Below are positions 41,619 through 50,547 of a stretch of 64,000 nt of DNA, one piece after another. Origin of the DNA: Streptomyces mirabilis (GTDB lineage Bacteria; Actinomycetota; Actinomycetes; Streptomycetales; Streptomycetaceae). The translations under genes were made by a program, and so were the position numbers. The first letter of the stretch is position 1, and each line of letters starts with the position of its first letter. The DNA is taken from contig NZ_CP074102.1 in NCBI RefSeq assembly GCF_018310535.1, forward strand, positions 7,006,001-7,070,000, written 5' to 3'. The notes under the pieces were generated by a model, which had not been told where the DNA came from, did no database searches, and saw nothing but the letters and a program-made list of their open reading frames with translations.

Positions 41619-42140
41619 TCAGTCGGTGCCCGTCGCCCGGTAGTCCTTCAGGCGCTCGTACGCCGCCAGACCGTCCGGCACCCACGTCCAGTCCGTCAGG
41701 CGCCGCTCCACCTCCTCCTCGGTGAGGAAGTCGTGCCAGGCGACCTCCTCCGTCTGGGGGTCCACCGGGAGCTCGCAGCGGACCTCGTAGACGGCCGACC
41801 ACCAGGTCTGGCCGGAGCCGTTGTCGTAGAGGAACTTGAAGAGGGGGACGGGCCCAGGGAGCCCGCAGACCCCGAGTTCCTCCTCGGCCTCGCGCAGGGC
41901 CGCGGAGTCGTAGGACTCGCCCGCGCCCACGACCCCGCCGACGAACATGTCGTACAGGGAGGGGAAGACGAGCTTGGTGGGCGTGCGGCGGTGGACGAAG
42001 AGCCGGCCCCGCGCGTCCCTGGCCTGGATGAACACGCAGCGGTGGCGAAGACCGCGCGCGTACGCCTCGCCGCGCGGGGACTGCCCGATGACCACGTCGT
42101 TCTCGTCCACGATGTCGAGGATCTCGTCAGCGGCGCTCAT
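41619..42140 (-). CDS. NUDIX hydrolase
   Basis: 173 residues from ATG 42140 preceded by GGATGGGG. Nudix box GGVVGAGESYDSAALREAEEELGV (G-x5-E-x7-REUxEExGU) is complete. The N-terminus EILDIVDENDVVIGQSPRGEAYARGLRHRCVFI resembles the isopentenyl-diphosphate isomerase-like/YfcD group, which hydrolyses nucleotide-type pyrophosphates; the substrate is not defined. Its start is followed upstream by a divergent-free 78-base gap to the DMT gene's stop. Confidence 0.9.
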   Translation of the reverse strand: MSAADEILDIVDENDVVIGQSPRGEAYARGLRHRCVFIQARDARGRLFVHRRTPTKLVFPSLYDMFVGGVVGAGESYDSAALREAEEELGVCGLPGPVPLFKFLYDNGSGQTWWSAVYEVRCELPVDPQTEEVAWHDFLTEEEVERRLTDWTWVPDGLAAYERLKDYRATGTD

Positions 42141-42218
42141 GGCCCCATCCAAGCAGCCGCAGGCGTCGGGCGCGGTGCGCGCCGTCCGTGCGGCCCGACG
42201 CGGCGCCGGCGGGCGCCC

Positions 42219-43112
42219 TCAATGCGGCTGGAGGTCCCGTACCGACTCGGTCTTGGTGGTGCCCGACGGCATCGCGGGGTGCATGCCCAGCAGGACGATT
42301 CCCGCCACGATCGCCGCGAGTCCCGCCGCTTCCCAGGTGAGTGCCCCCACGTCCGTGCGCAGCTCGTCCCCGAGGAAGCCCACGCCGCACACGATTCCGG
42401 CCAGCGGCTGGGCGGCGGTGAGCGCGGGCAGCGACATCCGCAGCTCCGCCGTCTCGAAGGCGCTCTGCACCAGCACAAGGCCCGTCACCCCGAGCACCAG
42501 CACCCCGTACGGCTGCCAGCCGGTCAGCAGCTCACTCCAGCTGCCGGCTCCGAACCGCTCCCCGCTGACCCGGGTGAGCGCGTCCTGCACGCCGTACAGC
42601 AGCCCCGCGGCCAGCGCGAGCAGGACGGGCGCCGCGCTCAGCCGGGAGCGCTTGGCGTAGGTGGTGAGCAGCAGCGCGAGCCCGATCATGATCCCGATGA
42701 TCAGCCAGTGCCGCAGCGGATCGGTCACCGAGTCGCCGCCCTTGGGCTTGCCCGCCACGATGAACGCCGTGACCCCGCCCGCGAGCAGGACGAGGCCCGC
42801 CCAGCCCTGGCGGCCCAGGGGGTGCTTGGTCTGATGGCGGGAGAGCGCGAGCGCGAAGAGCAGGTTGGTCGCGAGGAGGGGTTCCACCTGGGAGATCTCG
42901 CCCTTGCCCAGGGCGACCGCGCCGAGGATCATGCCGCACACCATGAGCCCGATGCCGCCCAGCCAGCGGGGCACCCGGATGAGGTCGAGCAGCAGGCGCG
43001 GGGAGAGGAAGTCGCTCAGCGGAGCGTGCGAGGCGGCGTTCTGCTGGAGCACGAAACCGAAGCCCAGACAGCAGGCCGCGCTCACCGAGAGGATCAGAAC
43101 GAGAACCGACAC
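42219..43112 (-). CDS. DMT-superfamily (EamA-like) membrane protein
   Basis: 297 residues; GTG 43112 follows GAGGTACCCAGC. About nine or ten membrane segments, starting MSVLVLILSVSAACCLGFGFVLQQNAASHAP, a pattern shared with NIPA-like/DMT proteins, with GLMVCGMILGAVALGKGEISQVEPLLATNLLFALALS and two EamA-type halves. Transport substrate unknown; some NIPA relatives move Mg2+. A long open frame continuing to 44990 in this phase is antisense to the next gene and is not real. Confidence 0.82.
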   Translation of the reverse strand: MSVLVLILSVSAACCLGFGFVLQQNAASHAPLSDFLSPRLLLDLIRVPRWLGGIGLMVCGMILGAVALGKGEISQVEPLLATNLLFALALSRHQTKHPLGRQGWAGLVLLAGGVTAFIVAGKPKGGDSVTDPLRHWLIIGIMIGLALLLTTYAKRSRLSAAPVLLALAAGLLYGVQDALTRVSGERFGAGSWSELLTGWQPYGVLVLGVTGLVLVQSAFETAELRMSLPALTAAQPLAGIVCGVGFLGDELRTDVGALTWEAAGLAAIVAGIVLLGMHPAMPSGTTKTESVRDLQPH

Positions 43113-43424
43113 GCTGGGTACCTCGAAACATCGGGAGTCTGAGCGGGTCACGCGCGCGTATTCCCGCCGACTGTAGTGCCATCGACCGGGCCCTGCCCAC
43201 GGGAGTACCCGGAACCGGGCAGTTGACTCGGTCACTCCTCTTGCCGAAGGATCTGACCGATCAGTAACAACGGCTGGTCGAGCGGCGGCCGTGCTTGTTC
43301 GACCGGTGCCGATGCCTGATGTCTTCCGTACCACTGTCTCATCAACCAACGACGATGCCGCCGGCTCGTGACGAAGCCGACAGAAGCCGACCGGAAACGG
43401 ACGGCAGGCCGAGAGGACGGGCCC
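43113..43424. other. 312-base divergent intergenic region
   Basis: Separates the DMT and FAD-dehydrogenase genes. It holds a housekeeping-type promoter on the plus strand (43223-43252) and, just downstream, CTGA-CCGA-TCAG (43253-43264), a small palindrome that could be an operator. The rest shows no ORF or strong repeat. Confidence 0.4.
43223..43252 (+). promoter_or_regulatory. Housekeeping sigma-type promoter of the FAD dehydrogenase gene
   Basis: TTGACT, 18 bases, AAGGAT: five of six matches to a TAGGAT-type -10 and a near-consensus -35. It would give a leader of about 165 bases before the ATG at 43425. Confidence 0.5.
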
Positions 43425-45080
43425 ATGGCCTACGACGCAGATGTGATCGTGATCGGAGCGGGCCTCGCGGGGCTCGCCGCGACCGCGGAGCTCGTCGACG
43501 CGGGCCGCAAGGTGATTCTCCTCGACCAGGAGCCGGAACAGTCGATAGGTGGCCAGGCCCACTGGTCCTTCGGCGGACTCTTCTTCGTGAACTCGCCCGA
43601 GCAGCGCCGGATGCGGATCAAGGACAGTCACGCGCTCGCCCTCCAGGACTGGATGGGCACGGCCGGCTTCGACCGGGCCGAGGACCACTGGCCGCGCCGC
43701 TGGGCCGAGGCGTACGTGGACTTCGCGGCCGGAGAGAAGCGGTCCTGGCTGCACCAGCAGGGGGTCCGCTTCTTCCCGGTGGTCGGCTGGGCGGAGCGCG
43801 GCGGCTACGACGCCAACGGCCACGGGAACTCCGTGCCGCGCTTCCACATCACGTGGGGGACCGGGCCCGGGGTGGTCGCGCCCTTCGAGCGGCGGGTGCG
43901 CGCCGGGGTCGCCCGGGGGCTCGTCCAGCTCAGGTTCCGCCACCGGGTGACCGGGCTGTCCCGCAGCGCGGGCACCGTCGACACGGTCACCGGCGAGATC
44001 CTGGAGCCGTCGGGCGCAGCGCGCGGGCAGGCCAGCAGCCGTACCGTCGCCGGGGCGTTCGAGCTCAAGGCGCAGGCGGTGATCGTCACCTCGGGCGGCA
44101 TCGGCGGCAACCACGACCTGGTCCGCGCGAACTGGCCCGAGCGGCTCGGCACTCCGCCCGAGAAGATGGTCGCGGGCGTCCCCGCGCACGTCGACGGCAA
44201 GATGCTCGCGATCGCCGAGGAGACGGGCGCGCACCTCATCAACCGCGACCGCATGTGGCACTACACCGAGGGCATCCAGAACTGGAACCCCATCTGGGAG
44301 AACCACGGCATCCGCATCCTGCCGGGCCCGTCCTCCCTCTGGCTGGACGCCCGCGGGAACCGGCTCCCGGTGCCGCTCTTCCCGGGCTTCGACACCCTCG
44401 GCACGCTCGAACACATCATGAAGACCGGATACGAGTACACGTGGTTCGTGCTCGACCAGAAGATCATCGGCAAGGAGTTCGCGCTCTCCGGCTCGGAACA
44501 GAACCCGGATCTGACCGGCAAGTCGATCAGGGACGTCATCGGACGGGCGCGCGCCGACGTACCGGGCCCCGTCAAGGCGTTCATGGACAACGGCGCGGAC
44601 TTCGTCGTCGAGAAGGATCTGGGCGCCCTGGTGCGCGGCATGAACGCCCTCACCAAGGAGCCGCTGATCGACGAGGCCGCGCTGCGCCGCGAGATCGTCG
44701 CGCGTGACCGGGAGATCGCGAACCCGTTCACCAAGGACCTCCAGGTGATGTCGATCCGCGGCGCCCGCAACTACCTCGGGGACAAGCTGATCCGTACGGC
44801 CGCCCCGCACCGCATCCTCGACCCGAAGGCGGGCCCGCTCATCGCCGTCCGCCTCCACATCCTCACCCGCAAGAGCCTGGGCGGCCTGGAGACCGACCTC
44901 TCCTCGCGCGTACTGACGGAGGGCGGCGACCCGCTCTCCGGCGTGTACGCGGCCGGCGAGGCCGCCGGCTTCGGCGGCGGCGGAGTCCACGGCTACCGCT
45001 CCCTGGAGGGCACGTTCCTCGGGGGCTGCCTCTTCTCCGGCCGCACAGCGGGCCGAGCGGCCGCCGAGGTGGTGAGCTGA
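43425..45080 (+). CDS. FAD-binding dehydrogenase, fumarate reductase/KstD-type flavoprotein
   Basis: 551 residues from ATG 43425 with SD GAGAGGACG. FAD motif ADVIVIGAGLAGLAATAELVDAGRKVILLDQE (G-x-G-x2-G and the acidic strand end), then QSIGGQAHWSFGGLFFVN, and the C-terminal FAD loop GVYAAGEAAGFGGGGVHGYRSLEGTFLGGCLFSGRTAG. It belongs to the FAD_binding_2 family that includes 3-ketosteroid 1-dehydrogenases and flavocytochrome fumarate reductases; the steroid-specific residues cannot be checked by eye. No electron-transfer partner is adjacent. A very long perfect hairpin follows the stop. Confidence 0.85.
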   Translation: MAYDADVIVIGAGLAGLAATAELVDAGRKVILLDQEPEQSIGGQAHWSFGGLFFVNSPEQRRMRIKDSHALALQDWMGTAGFDRAEDHWPRRWAEAYVDFAAGEKRSWLHQQGVRFFPVVGWAERGGYDANGHGNSVPRFHITWGTGPGVVAPFERRVRAGVARGLVQLRFRHRVTGLSRSAGTVDTVTGEILEPSGAARGQASSRTVAGAFELKAQAVIVTSGGIGGNHDLVRANWPERLGTPPEKMVAGVPAHVDGKMLAIAEETGAHLINRDRMWHYTEGIQNWNPIWENHGIRILPGPSSLWLDARGNRLPVPLFPGFDTLGTLEHIMKTGYEYTWFVLDQKIIGKEFALSGSEQNPDLTGKSIRDVIGRARADVPGPVKAFMDNGADFVVEKDLGALVRGMNALTKEPLIDEAALRREIVARDREIANPFTKDLQVMSIRGARNYLGDKLIRTAAPHRILDPKAGPLIAVRLHILTRKSLGGLETDLSSRVLTEGGDPLSGVYAAGEAAGFGGGGVHGYRSLEGTFLGGCLFSGRTAGRAAAEVVS

Positions 45081-45105
45081 CCCTCGCAGGGGGCCGTCGC
45101 GAGGT

Positions 45106-45165
45106 CGGGTTTCGGCCGTGACCGGACCCCCGGGGAACCGGGGGTCCGGTCACGGCCGAAACCCG
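45106..45165. terminator. 28-bp perfect hairpin terminator
   Basis: Arms 45106-45133 and 45138-45165 are exact complements over 28 bp around a GGAA tetraloop, starting CGGGTTTCGGCC and closing at CCCCCGG. It lies 25 bases after the FAD dehydrogenase stop. No U-run follows. The remaining 200 bases up to the next gene contain its leader and nothing else obvious. Confidence 0.85.
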
Positions 45166-45370
45166 CCGGGAGTCGAGCCCGCCCCCGGAGAGAGCTGTCC
45201 CACCAGCCGGTTCCCGTCTCGCAGAGCGTGTGGGGGAACATCAACTCTGCGCCATTCAAGGGAAGTTGAATCGTTCGGCGGATCAATCCGGCCTTGACGT
45301 AAACCCTCAGCCAAGGGTTTGCTGTGCGTGATCACCCCTTGACCAGCCGCGTCTGTGAGGAACCCCCGCG

Positions 45371-46330
45371 GTGTCGCCACCCCCGCCACCCCCTCCTCCC
45401 CTCGGCCGTGGCCGCAAACGCGCGGTCCACGCCTTCGACGCCGCGCTCGACGACGTCGAACTCGTCGCCGCGCGCACCTCGTTGGCCCAGGGACGATGGA
45501 CCGCGGTCCGCGCACTGCTCGCCGCCACCGGCGACGACTGGGACCGCCGCGGACACCGCGTCACCGTCCTCGCCCAGGAGCCCGCCGCCCTCGCCTGGGC
45601 CCGTGACTGGCAGCTCGCGGAACCCGAGTCCGCCGACGCCGCCGTACTCCTCGCCTGCGCCACCGTCCAGCGCGTCCTGCACGGCAAGGACCGCCCGGAG
45701 CGGGCCCGCGAGGCCTGCGACGCCGCCGCCGCGCTCGCGCCGGTCGACCCGACCCCCTGGCTCGGCCTGCTGATACTGGAGCGTTCGCGCGGCAGCGAGG
45801 GCGACGTGGTCCGGCTCTTCGACGAGGTGCGCCACCGCTATCCCGAGCACCACCACGCCCACCACCTGATGGTCGCCCGGCTCGCCGAGCGCCGCGCCGA
45901 GGCCGGCCAGGACCCCCTCCACGAGGTCTACGACTTCGCGAACTGGGCGGCCGAACAGGCGCCCGCCGACTCTCCGCTCGCGATGCTGCCCGTCGTCGCG
46001 CACGCCGAGCGCTATCGCGTGCTGGCCGGCGCCGGCAGCGAGTCCACCGACCCGGCCGCCTCCGGGCACTGGGTCGGACGCCGGGCCCGTCAGGTGATGA
46101 AGGCCGCCTTCGACTGGTGGCTGGAGTGGGAGCGCGAGGACCACCCCCGCCGCCACCTCGACCTCAACTTCCTCGCCCACGCCAAGTTCTGCGAGGGCCG
46201 GGGCGCCGAGGCCGCCGCCCTGTTCCACCGCATCGGCCCGCACGCCACCCCGGTGCCGTGGTCGTACCCGGACCGCGACCCGTACCAAGCCTTCCGTGCC
46301 GCCCGCGACAGCGCCCTCGGCACGGTGTGA
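45371..46330 (+). CDS. TPR-like cytoplasmic protein, function unknown
   Basis: 319 residues, GTG 45371 with GAGGAA upstream. It starts with an octa-proline run (MSPPPPPPPPLGRGRKR), then helical pairs that read like degenerate tetratricopeptide repeats (WTAVRALLAATGDDWDRRGHRVTVLA, SADAAVLLACATVQRVLHGKDRPERAREACDAAAALAPVDPTPWLGLLILERSRGSEGDVVRLFDEV). Such proteins mediate protein contacts. It is 44 bases upstream of an APC permease gene on the same strand and may be co-transcribed. I recognise no specific family. Confidence 0.7.
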   Translation: MSPPPPPPPPLGRGRKRAVHAFDAALDDVELVAARTSLAQGRWTAVRALLAATGDDWDRRGHRVTVLAQEPAALAWARDWQLAEPESADAAVLLACATVQRVLHGKDRPERAREACDAAAALAPVDPTPWLGLLILERSRGSEGDVVRLFDEVRHRYPEHHHAHHLMVARLAERRAEAGQDPLHEVYDFANWAAEQAPADSPLAMLPVVAHAERYRVLAGAGSESTDPAASGHWVGRRARQVMKAAFDWWLEWEREDHPRRHLDLNFLAHAKFCEGRGAEAAALFHRIGPHATPVPWSYPDRDPYQAFRAARDSALGTV

Positions 46331-46374
46331 CCCCACCCACAAGAAGTCGAGAAACCCGAAAGGACGGCCCCGCG

Positions 46375-47940
46375 ATGACGACGGGCAGTTCGAGCACCTC
46401 GAGCAGTTCGAACACGGGTAGACCCGCCACGGCCGGTGGCGCCATCAGCACCTTCAAGGGCCAGGACCGCGCCCTGCACGCGGGCCGGCTCGGCACGGGA
46501 GGTCTGCTGCTCTCCGTCCTCGCGGCGACCGCCCCCCTCATGGTGGTCGCTGGTGTCATGCCCACCACATTCGCGGTGATGGGCATCGTCGGACAGCCGC
46601 TGCTCTTCGTCATCCTCGGCGTGGTGCTGGTGCTCTTCAGCGTCGGGTACGCCGAGATGAGCCGCCACGTCCACAACGCGGGCGCCTTCTACGCCTACGT
46701 CGCCCGCGGTCTCGGCGGCACCGCGGGCGCCGGCGCCGCCGCGGTCGCGCTCGTCGCCTACAGCGCGCTGCAGTTCGGTATCTACGGCATCTTCGGCTTC
46801 GAGGTCTCCGGGCTGTTCGCCACCTACGCCGACGTCGAAGTCGCCTGGTGGATACCGGCGCTGATCGCCGTCCTCGCCGTCGGCGCGCTCTCCTGGCTGA
46901 AGATCGACGTCAACGCGCGTGTACTCGGCGTCCTCCTGGTCGTCGAGGTGGCGCTCGTCGTCATCTTCGACATCGCCGCCGTCGCCGACCCCGCCAAGGA
47001 GGGCCTCTCCCTGCACGCCTTCAACCCGGACACACTCACCGGGGCGGGCGTCGGCACCGCGCTGTGCTTCTGCATCGCCGCCTTCACCGGCTTCGAACAG
47101 GCACCGGTGTACGCCGAGGAGACCAGCCGCCCGCACATCCTCGTCCCGCGCGTGATGTTCCTGGCGATCGGCTTCGTCGCCGTCTTCTTCGCGCTCAGCT
47201 CCTGGGCGCTGACCGTCGCCGCGGGCCCCTCCGGGATCGTCGGGGCGTCGCAGAAGCAGAGCGCCGGACTGCTGTTCTTCCTCACCGAGTCGCGCCTCGG
47301 CGGCACCTTCACCGACATCCTGCACGTCCTCTTCGTGACCGGCATGTTCGCGGCGCTGCTCAGCTTCCACAACGTCGTCGCGCGGTACGCCTTCGCCATG
47401 GGCCGCGAAGGGCTGCTGCCCTCCGCCTTCGGCCGGACCACCGGCACCAGCGGCGCGCCCGGCACCGGCTCGCTGCTGCAGACCGGCGTCTCCGCGATCG
47501 TGCTGATCGCGTTCGCCGTGACCGACGACAAGCCCACCGGCGACCCGACCGCGCCCGTGCTGCACCTGTTCACCTGGGCAGGCAACGTCGGCGCGCTCGG
47601 CGTCATCCTGCTGATGGCGGCGGCCTCGCTCTCCGTGATCGTCTTCTTCGCCCGCCGCGGCGCCGCCCGCGCCCAGGCCTGGCGCCTGGCCACCTCGGCG
47701 ATCGCGGCCGTCGCCCTCCTCGTGATCGCGGGCTACACGGTCAAGGACTTCGACATCCTGGTCGGGGCCGGTCCGGACTCCGCGCTCAGCTGGCTGCTGC
47801 CCGCCCTGATCGCGGCCGCCCTGGTCGTCGGTCTGGTGCAGGGCCTGGTGCTGCGCTCCCGCAGACCCGAGGCGCACGCCCGTATCGGACTCGGCAACGA
47901 GGCGTTCCAGCTGGACAAGGCGGCGGAGTCCACCCCCTGA
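46375..47940 (+). CDS. APC family amino acid/polyamine permease
   Basis: 521 residues from ATG 46375 with AAAGGACGG upstream. A Ser-rich start (MTTGSSSTSSSSNTG) precedes about 12 membrane segments. APC signatures: TGGLLLSVLAATAPLMVVAGVMPTTFAVMGIVGQPLLFVILG, GYAEMSRHVHNAGAFYAYVARGLGG and CFCIAAFTGFEQAPVYAEETSRPHILVPR. It probably imports an amino acid or amine. Two-component hairpin sequences follow the stop. Substrate not determinable. Confidence 0.9.
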   Translation: MTTGSSSTSSSSNTGRPATAGGAISTFKGQDRALHAGRLGTGGLLLSVLAATAPLMVVAGVMPTTFAVMGIVGQPLLFVILGVVLVLFSVGYAEMSRHVHNAGAFYAYVARGLGGTAGAGAAAVALVAYSALQFGIYGIFGFEVSGLFATYADVEVAWWIPALIAVLAVGALSWLKIDVNARVLGVLLVVEVALVVIFDIAAVADPAKEGLSLHAFNPDTLTGAGVGTALCFCIAAFTGFEQAPVYAEETSRPHILVPRVMFLAIGFVAVFFALSSWALTVAAGPSGIVGASQKQSAGLLFFLTESRLGGTFTDILHVLFVTGMFAALLSFHNVVARYAFAMGREGLLPSAFGRTTGTSGAPGTGSLLQTGVSAIVLIAFAVTDDKPTGDPTAPVLHLFTWAGNVGALGVILLMAAASLSVIVFFARRGAARAQAWRLATSAIAAVALLVIAGYTVKDFDILVGAGPDSALSWLLPALIAAALVVGLVQGLVLRSRRPEAHARIGLGNEAFQLDKAAESTP

Positions 47941-48004
47941 TCCGGAGCCCCGATCCGGGGCGCCCGTTCTGAGAAGCGTGTGAGAAGTGGTTACGGAAGT
48001 CTGA

Positions 48005-48048
48005 CGAGCACCCGCTGCCGCTGGCCTCAAGGGGGTCGCGGGTGCTCG
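48005..48048 (+). terminator. Hairpin between the APC and sulfite-oxidase-like genes
   Basis: CGAGCACCCGC (48005-48015) pairs perfectly with GCGGGTGCTCG (48038-48048). It is 64 bases after the APC stop and only nine bases before the GTG of the next gene, so it either ends the APC transcript or structures the leader of the molybdoenzyme mRNA. Confidence 0.55.
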
Positions 48049-48057
48049 TATGGGTGT

Positions 48058-48819
48058 GTGAACCCTGAACAGCCCCCCCGGCAGGGACCGGACCGGCCCC
48101 GCGACCGCCCGCCGGAGGACCCGGAAGCCTCCGGCACGCCCGTCGGCCGACGGCTCCTGCTCGGCACGCTCGGACTCGGCGCCTTCGGCGTGCTGGCCGC
48201 GCCCACCCTGCAGCGCGGCCTGGAGTCCCTCTTCGCCGACGACCCCACCGGGCTGAGCGGCCTGCTCCCCAACGGCGGCGGATTCCGCTACTACTCGGTG
48301 ACCTCGTCCGTCCCGCACAAGGACGCGTCGAACTACCGCCTCACCATCGACGGCCTCGTCGACCACCCCCGCAGCTACACCCTGGCCGACCTCAAGGCCC
48401 TGCCGCAGACCCGGATCGTGCACGACGTCCAGTGCGTCACCGGCTGGCGGGTGCCCGGCACCCCCTTCGAAGGCGTACGGCTGTCCCATCTCCTGGACGC
48501 CGCCGGGGTCAAGGCCAAGGGCCGCGCGATCCGCTTCACCTGCTTCGACGGGGCATACACCGAGAGCCTCACGCTCCAGCAGGCCCGGCGCCCCGACATC
48601 CTGGTGGCCCACCGCATGCAGGACAAGCCTCTCGGCCACAACCATGGCGGCCCGGTCCGCCTCTACGTCGCCCCCATGTACTTCTACAAGTCCGCCAAGT
48701 GGCTCTCCGGCATCACCGTCACCGAGGACGTCCGTCCCGGGTACTGGGAGGACCGTGGCTACGACGTGGACGCGTGGGTCGGCCGCTCGAACGGACGCGA
48801 CGATGCACCCACGACTTGA
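48058..48819 (+). CDS. Sulfite-oxidase-fold molybdoenzyme (YedY/MsrP-like)
   Basis: 253 residues from GTG 48058 (MNPEQPPRQGPDRPRDRPPED); no SD is evident, so the start is tentative. PVGRRLLLGTLGLGAFGVLAAPTL looks like a Tat signal or anchor. The Mo-binding domain contains DVQCVTGWRVPGTPFEGVRLSHLLDAAG, with the Cys that ligates molybdenum, and GGPVRLYVAPMYFYKSAKWLSGITVTED near the end. It overlaps the cytochrome b gene by 17 bases, mirroring the MsrP-MsrQ pairing of a periplasmic oxidoreductase with a haem membrane subunit. Substrate unknown. Confidence 0.85.
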   Translation: MNPEQPPRQGPDRPRDRPPEDPEASGTPVGRRLLLGTLGLGAFGVLAAPTLQRGLESLFADDPTGLSGLLPNGGGFRYYSVTSSVPHKDASNYRLTIDGLVDHPRSYTLADLKALPQTRIVHDVQCVTGWRVPGTPFEGVRLSHLLDAAGVKAKGRAIRFTCFDGAYTESLTLQQARRPDILVAHRMQDKPLGHNHGGPVRLYVAPMYFYKSAKWLSGITVTEDVRPGYWEDRGYDVDAWVGRSNGRDDAPTT

Positions 48820-49438
48820 CGACACCCCGACCCTCGCCGCGCCCGCGCCGCGCGTACGGCGCTTCAGCCGCGCCGAGCGCTGGGTGCACCGCGTGACCGC
48901 CCTGCTGATGGGGATCTGCGTGGCGACGGCGGCGTGCCTGTACCTGCCGATGTTCGCCGAGCTCGTCGGCCGCCGTGAGCTGGTGGTCAGGATCCATGAG
49001 TGGGCGGGCCTGATGCTGCCGGTACCGGTCCTGGCGGGCCTGGTCTCCCGCGCCTTCCGCGCGGACCTGGGCCGCCTCAACCGCTGGGGCCCGCACGACC
49101 GTAGGTGGCTGCGCGCGGCGCTACGACGGGACCGGCGCCCCTCGGCCCGCCCGGCGGCCAAGTTCAACGCGGGCCAGAAGACCTACGCCGCCTGGATCGC
49201 CGGCGCGACCCTGGTCATGCTCGCCACGGGGCTGCTGATGTGGTTCACCCACCTCGCCCCCCTGATGTGGCGCACGTCGGCGACCTTCGTCCACGACTGG
49301 CTGGCGCTCACGATCGGCGTCGTCCTCGCGGGCCACATCGGCATGGCCCTCGGCGACCCGGAGGCCCGCCGCGGTCTGCGCACGGGCTCGGTGAGCCGGG
49401 AGTGGGCGGAGCGGGAGCATCCCCTCTGGCGACCCTAG
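48803..49438 (+). CDS. Cytochrome b561-like membrane haem subunit
   Basis: 211 residues, ATG 48803. About four membrane segments with His residues placed for haem ligation: RFSRAERWVHRVTALLMG, VVRIHEWAGLMLPVPVLAG, a segment LVMLATGLLMWF, and FVHDWLALTIGVVLAGHIGMALG. This is the cytochrome b/b6 type seen with formate dehydrogenases and molybdoenzymes. It should pass electrons between the quinone pool and the molybdoenzyme encoded by the overlapping upstream gene. Confidence 0.88.
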   Translation: MHPRLDDTPTLAAPAPRVRRFSRAERWVHRVTALLMGICVATAACLYLPMFAELVGRRELVVRIHEWAGLMLPVPVLAGLVSRAFRADLGRLNRWGPHDRRWLRAALRRDRRPSARPAAKFNAGQKTYAAWIAGATLVMLATGLLMWFTHLAPLMWRTSATFVHDWLALTIGVVLAGHIGMALGDPEARRGLRTGSVSREWAEREHPLWRP

Positions 49439-49446
49439 ACCGAGTC

Positions 49447-49471
49447 TGCCGGGGGCCCGCGGCCCCCGGCA
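49447..49471. terminator. Bidirectional hairpin terminator
   Basis: TGCCGGGGGCC and GGCCCCCGGCA, an 11-bp perfect stem with a 3-base loop, between the convergent cytochrome b and idnD genes. Confidence 0.75.
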
Positions 49472-49477
49472 CACTCC

Positions 49478-50509
49478 CTAGTGCTGGACCTCGAAGTCCA
49501 GCAGCACCTTGCACGAGCGGCCGCGGTCCGCGGCCAGGGTGAACGCCGACTCCGCCTCACCGAGCGGGACCACCGCGCTGACCAGGGAGTCGAAGCGGGG
49601 CTCGGCCGCGAGCAGGACCAGCGCGTCGTCGAACTCCTCGTCGAAGCGGAACGCGCCCCGCAGCTCGATCTCCCGGCTCACCACCAGGTTCCCCGCGAAC
49701 GGGCTCTGGCCCGGCGGCAGCATGCCGAGCTGGACGACGACCCCGCCACGCCGTACCAGGCGCAGGCAGGTGTCGAGGCCCGCGGCCACCCCGGACGCCT
49801 CGACGGCCACGTCGACCTCCGAAGGCCAACCGGGATCGGCGGGATCGTCGGCCCGTACGACCGCGTCCGCGCCTGCCGCGACGGCGTACGACAGCGCCTG
49901 CGGCAGCAGGTCCGTCACGGTCACCCGGGCCGCGCCCGCGGCCTTCGCGGCGGCCACCACGAGACAGCCGATGGGCCCGGCCCCCGTCACCAGGACATGC
50001 CGGTCCTTCACCGCACCGGCCCGCCGGACGGCGTGCAGCGCCACCGAGAGCGGCTCGGCGAGCGCCGCCCGCCGCAGCGGGAGCCCCGCCGGCAGCTCCC
50101 TCAACTGCCGGGCGGGCACCACCACTTGGGCGGCGAACCCGCCCTGCACATGCGGGGTGCGCGCCGCGCTGCCCAGGTAGCGGGTGTCCCTGCAGACGTT
50201 CGCCCGTCCGTCGGCGCACTCGGGGCACACCCCGCACGGGGTCGCCGGGTGCACGGCCACGGCCGTACCCGGCGCGGGACCGGTGGCCCCGTCGCCGTAC
50301 GACAGCACCGTCCCCACGACCTCGTGGCCCAGCACCATCGGCTCCCGCAGCCGGAAGTCCCCGACGCCGCCGTGCCGCCAGTAGTGGAGGTCGGACCCGC
50401 ACACCCCGCCGTACCGGACGGCGACGAGTGCCTCGCCGGGTCCGGCGGAGGGAACCGGCAGTTCGTCGACCCGCAGGTCACCCTGCCCGTGAATCACACA
50501 GCCGAGCAT
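49478..50509 (-). CDS. idnD: L-idonate 5-dehydrogenase
   Basis: 343 residues from ATG 50509. Zn-dependent MDR enzyme: catalytic Cys in GGVCGSDLHYWRHGGVGDF (the DLHYWRHG phrase is typical of idonate 5-dehydrogenases), GHEVVG, and the structural zinc Cys cluster CGVCPECADGRANVC. Rossmann VTGAGPIGCLVVAAAKAAG. It converts L-idonate to 5-ketogluconate, which the neighbouring IdnO reduces to gluconate. It is the last gene of the gntK-gntP-idnO-idnD operon, with 38 bases to idnO. Confidence 0.93.
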   Translation of the reverse strand: MLGCVIHGQGDLRVDELPVPSAGPGEALVAVRYGGVCGSDLHYWRHGGVGDFRLREPMVLGHEVVGTVLSYGDGATGPAPGTAVAVHPATPCGVCPECADGRANVCRDTRYLGSAARTPHVQGGFAAQVVVPARQLRELPAGLPLRRAALAEPLSVALHAVRRAGAVKDRHVLVTGAGPIGCLVVAAAKAAGAARVTVTDLLPQALSYAVAAGADAVVRADDPADPGWPSEVDVAVEASGVAAGLDTCLRLVRRGGVVVQLGMLPPGQSPFAGNLVVSREIELRGAFRFDEEFDDALVLLAAEPRFDSLVSAVVPLGEAESAFTLAADRGRSCKVLLDFEVQH

Positions 50510-50547
50510 CGTCAGGCCCCTTTCACGCGTTCACCGGGCGGTCCGCT

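Noticed and set aside
42219..44990. 923-codon minus-strand fusion of the DMT permease with a long N-terminal extension
   Set aside because: The extension is antisense to the FAD dehydrogenase gene and the intergenic region; a GTG with a good SD at 43112 begins the real permease.
46090..49167. Minus-strand ORF of 1025 codons opposite the APC permease and molybdoenzyme genes
   Set aside because: Low-complexity Gly/Asp/His-rich translation, antisense to genes with clear family signatures.
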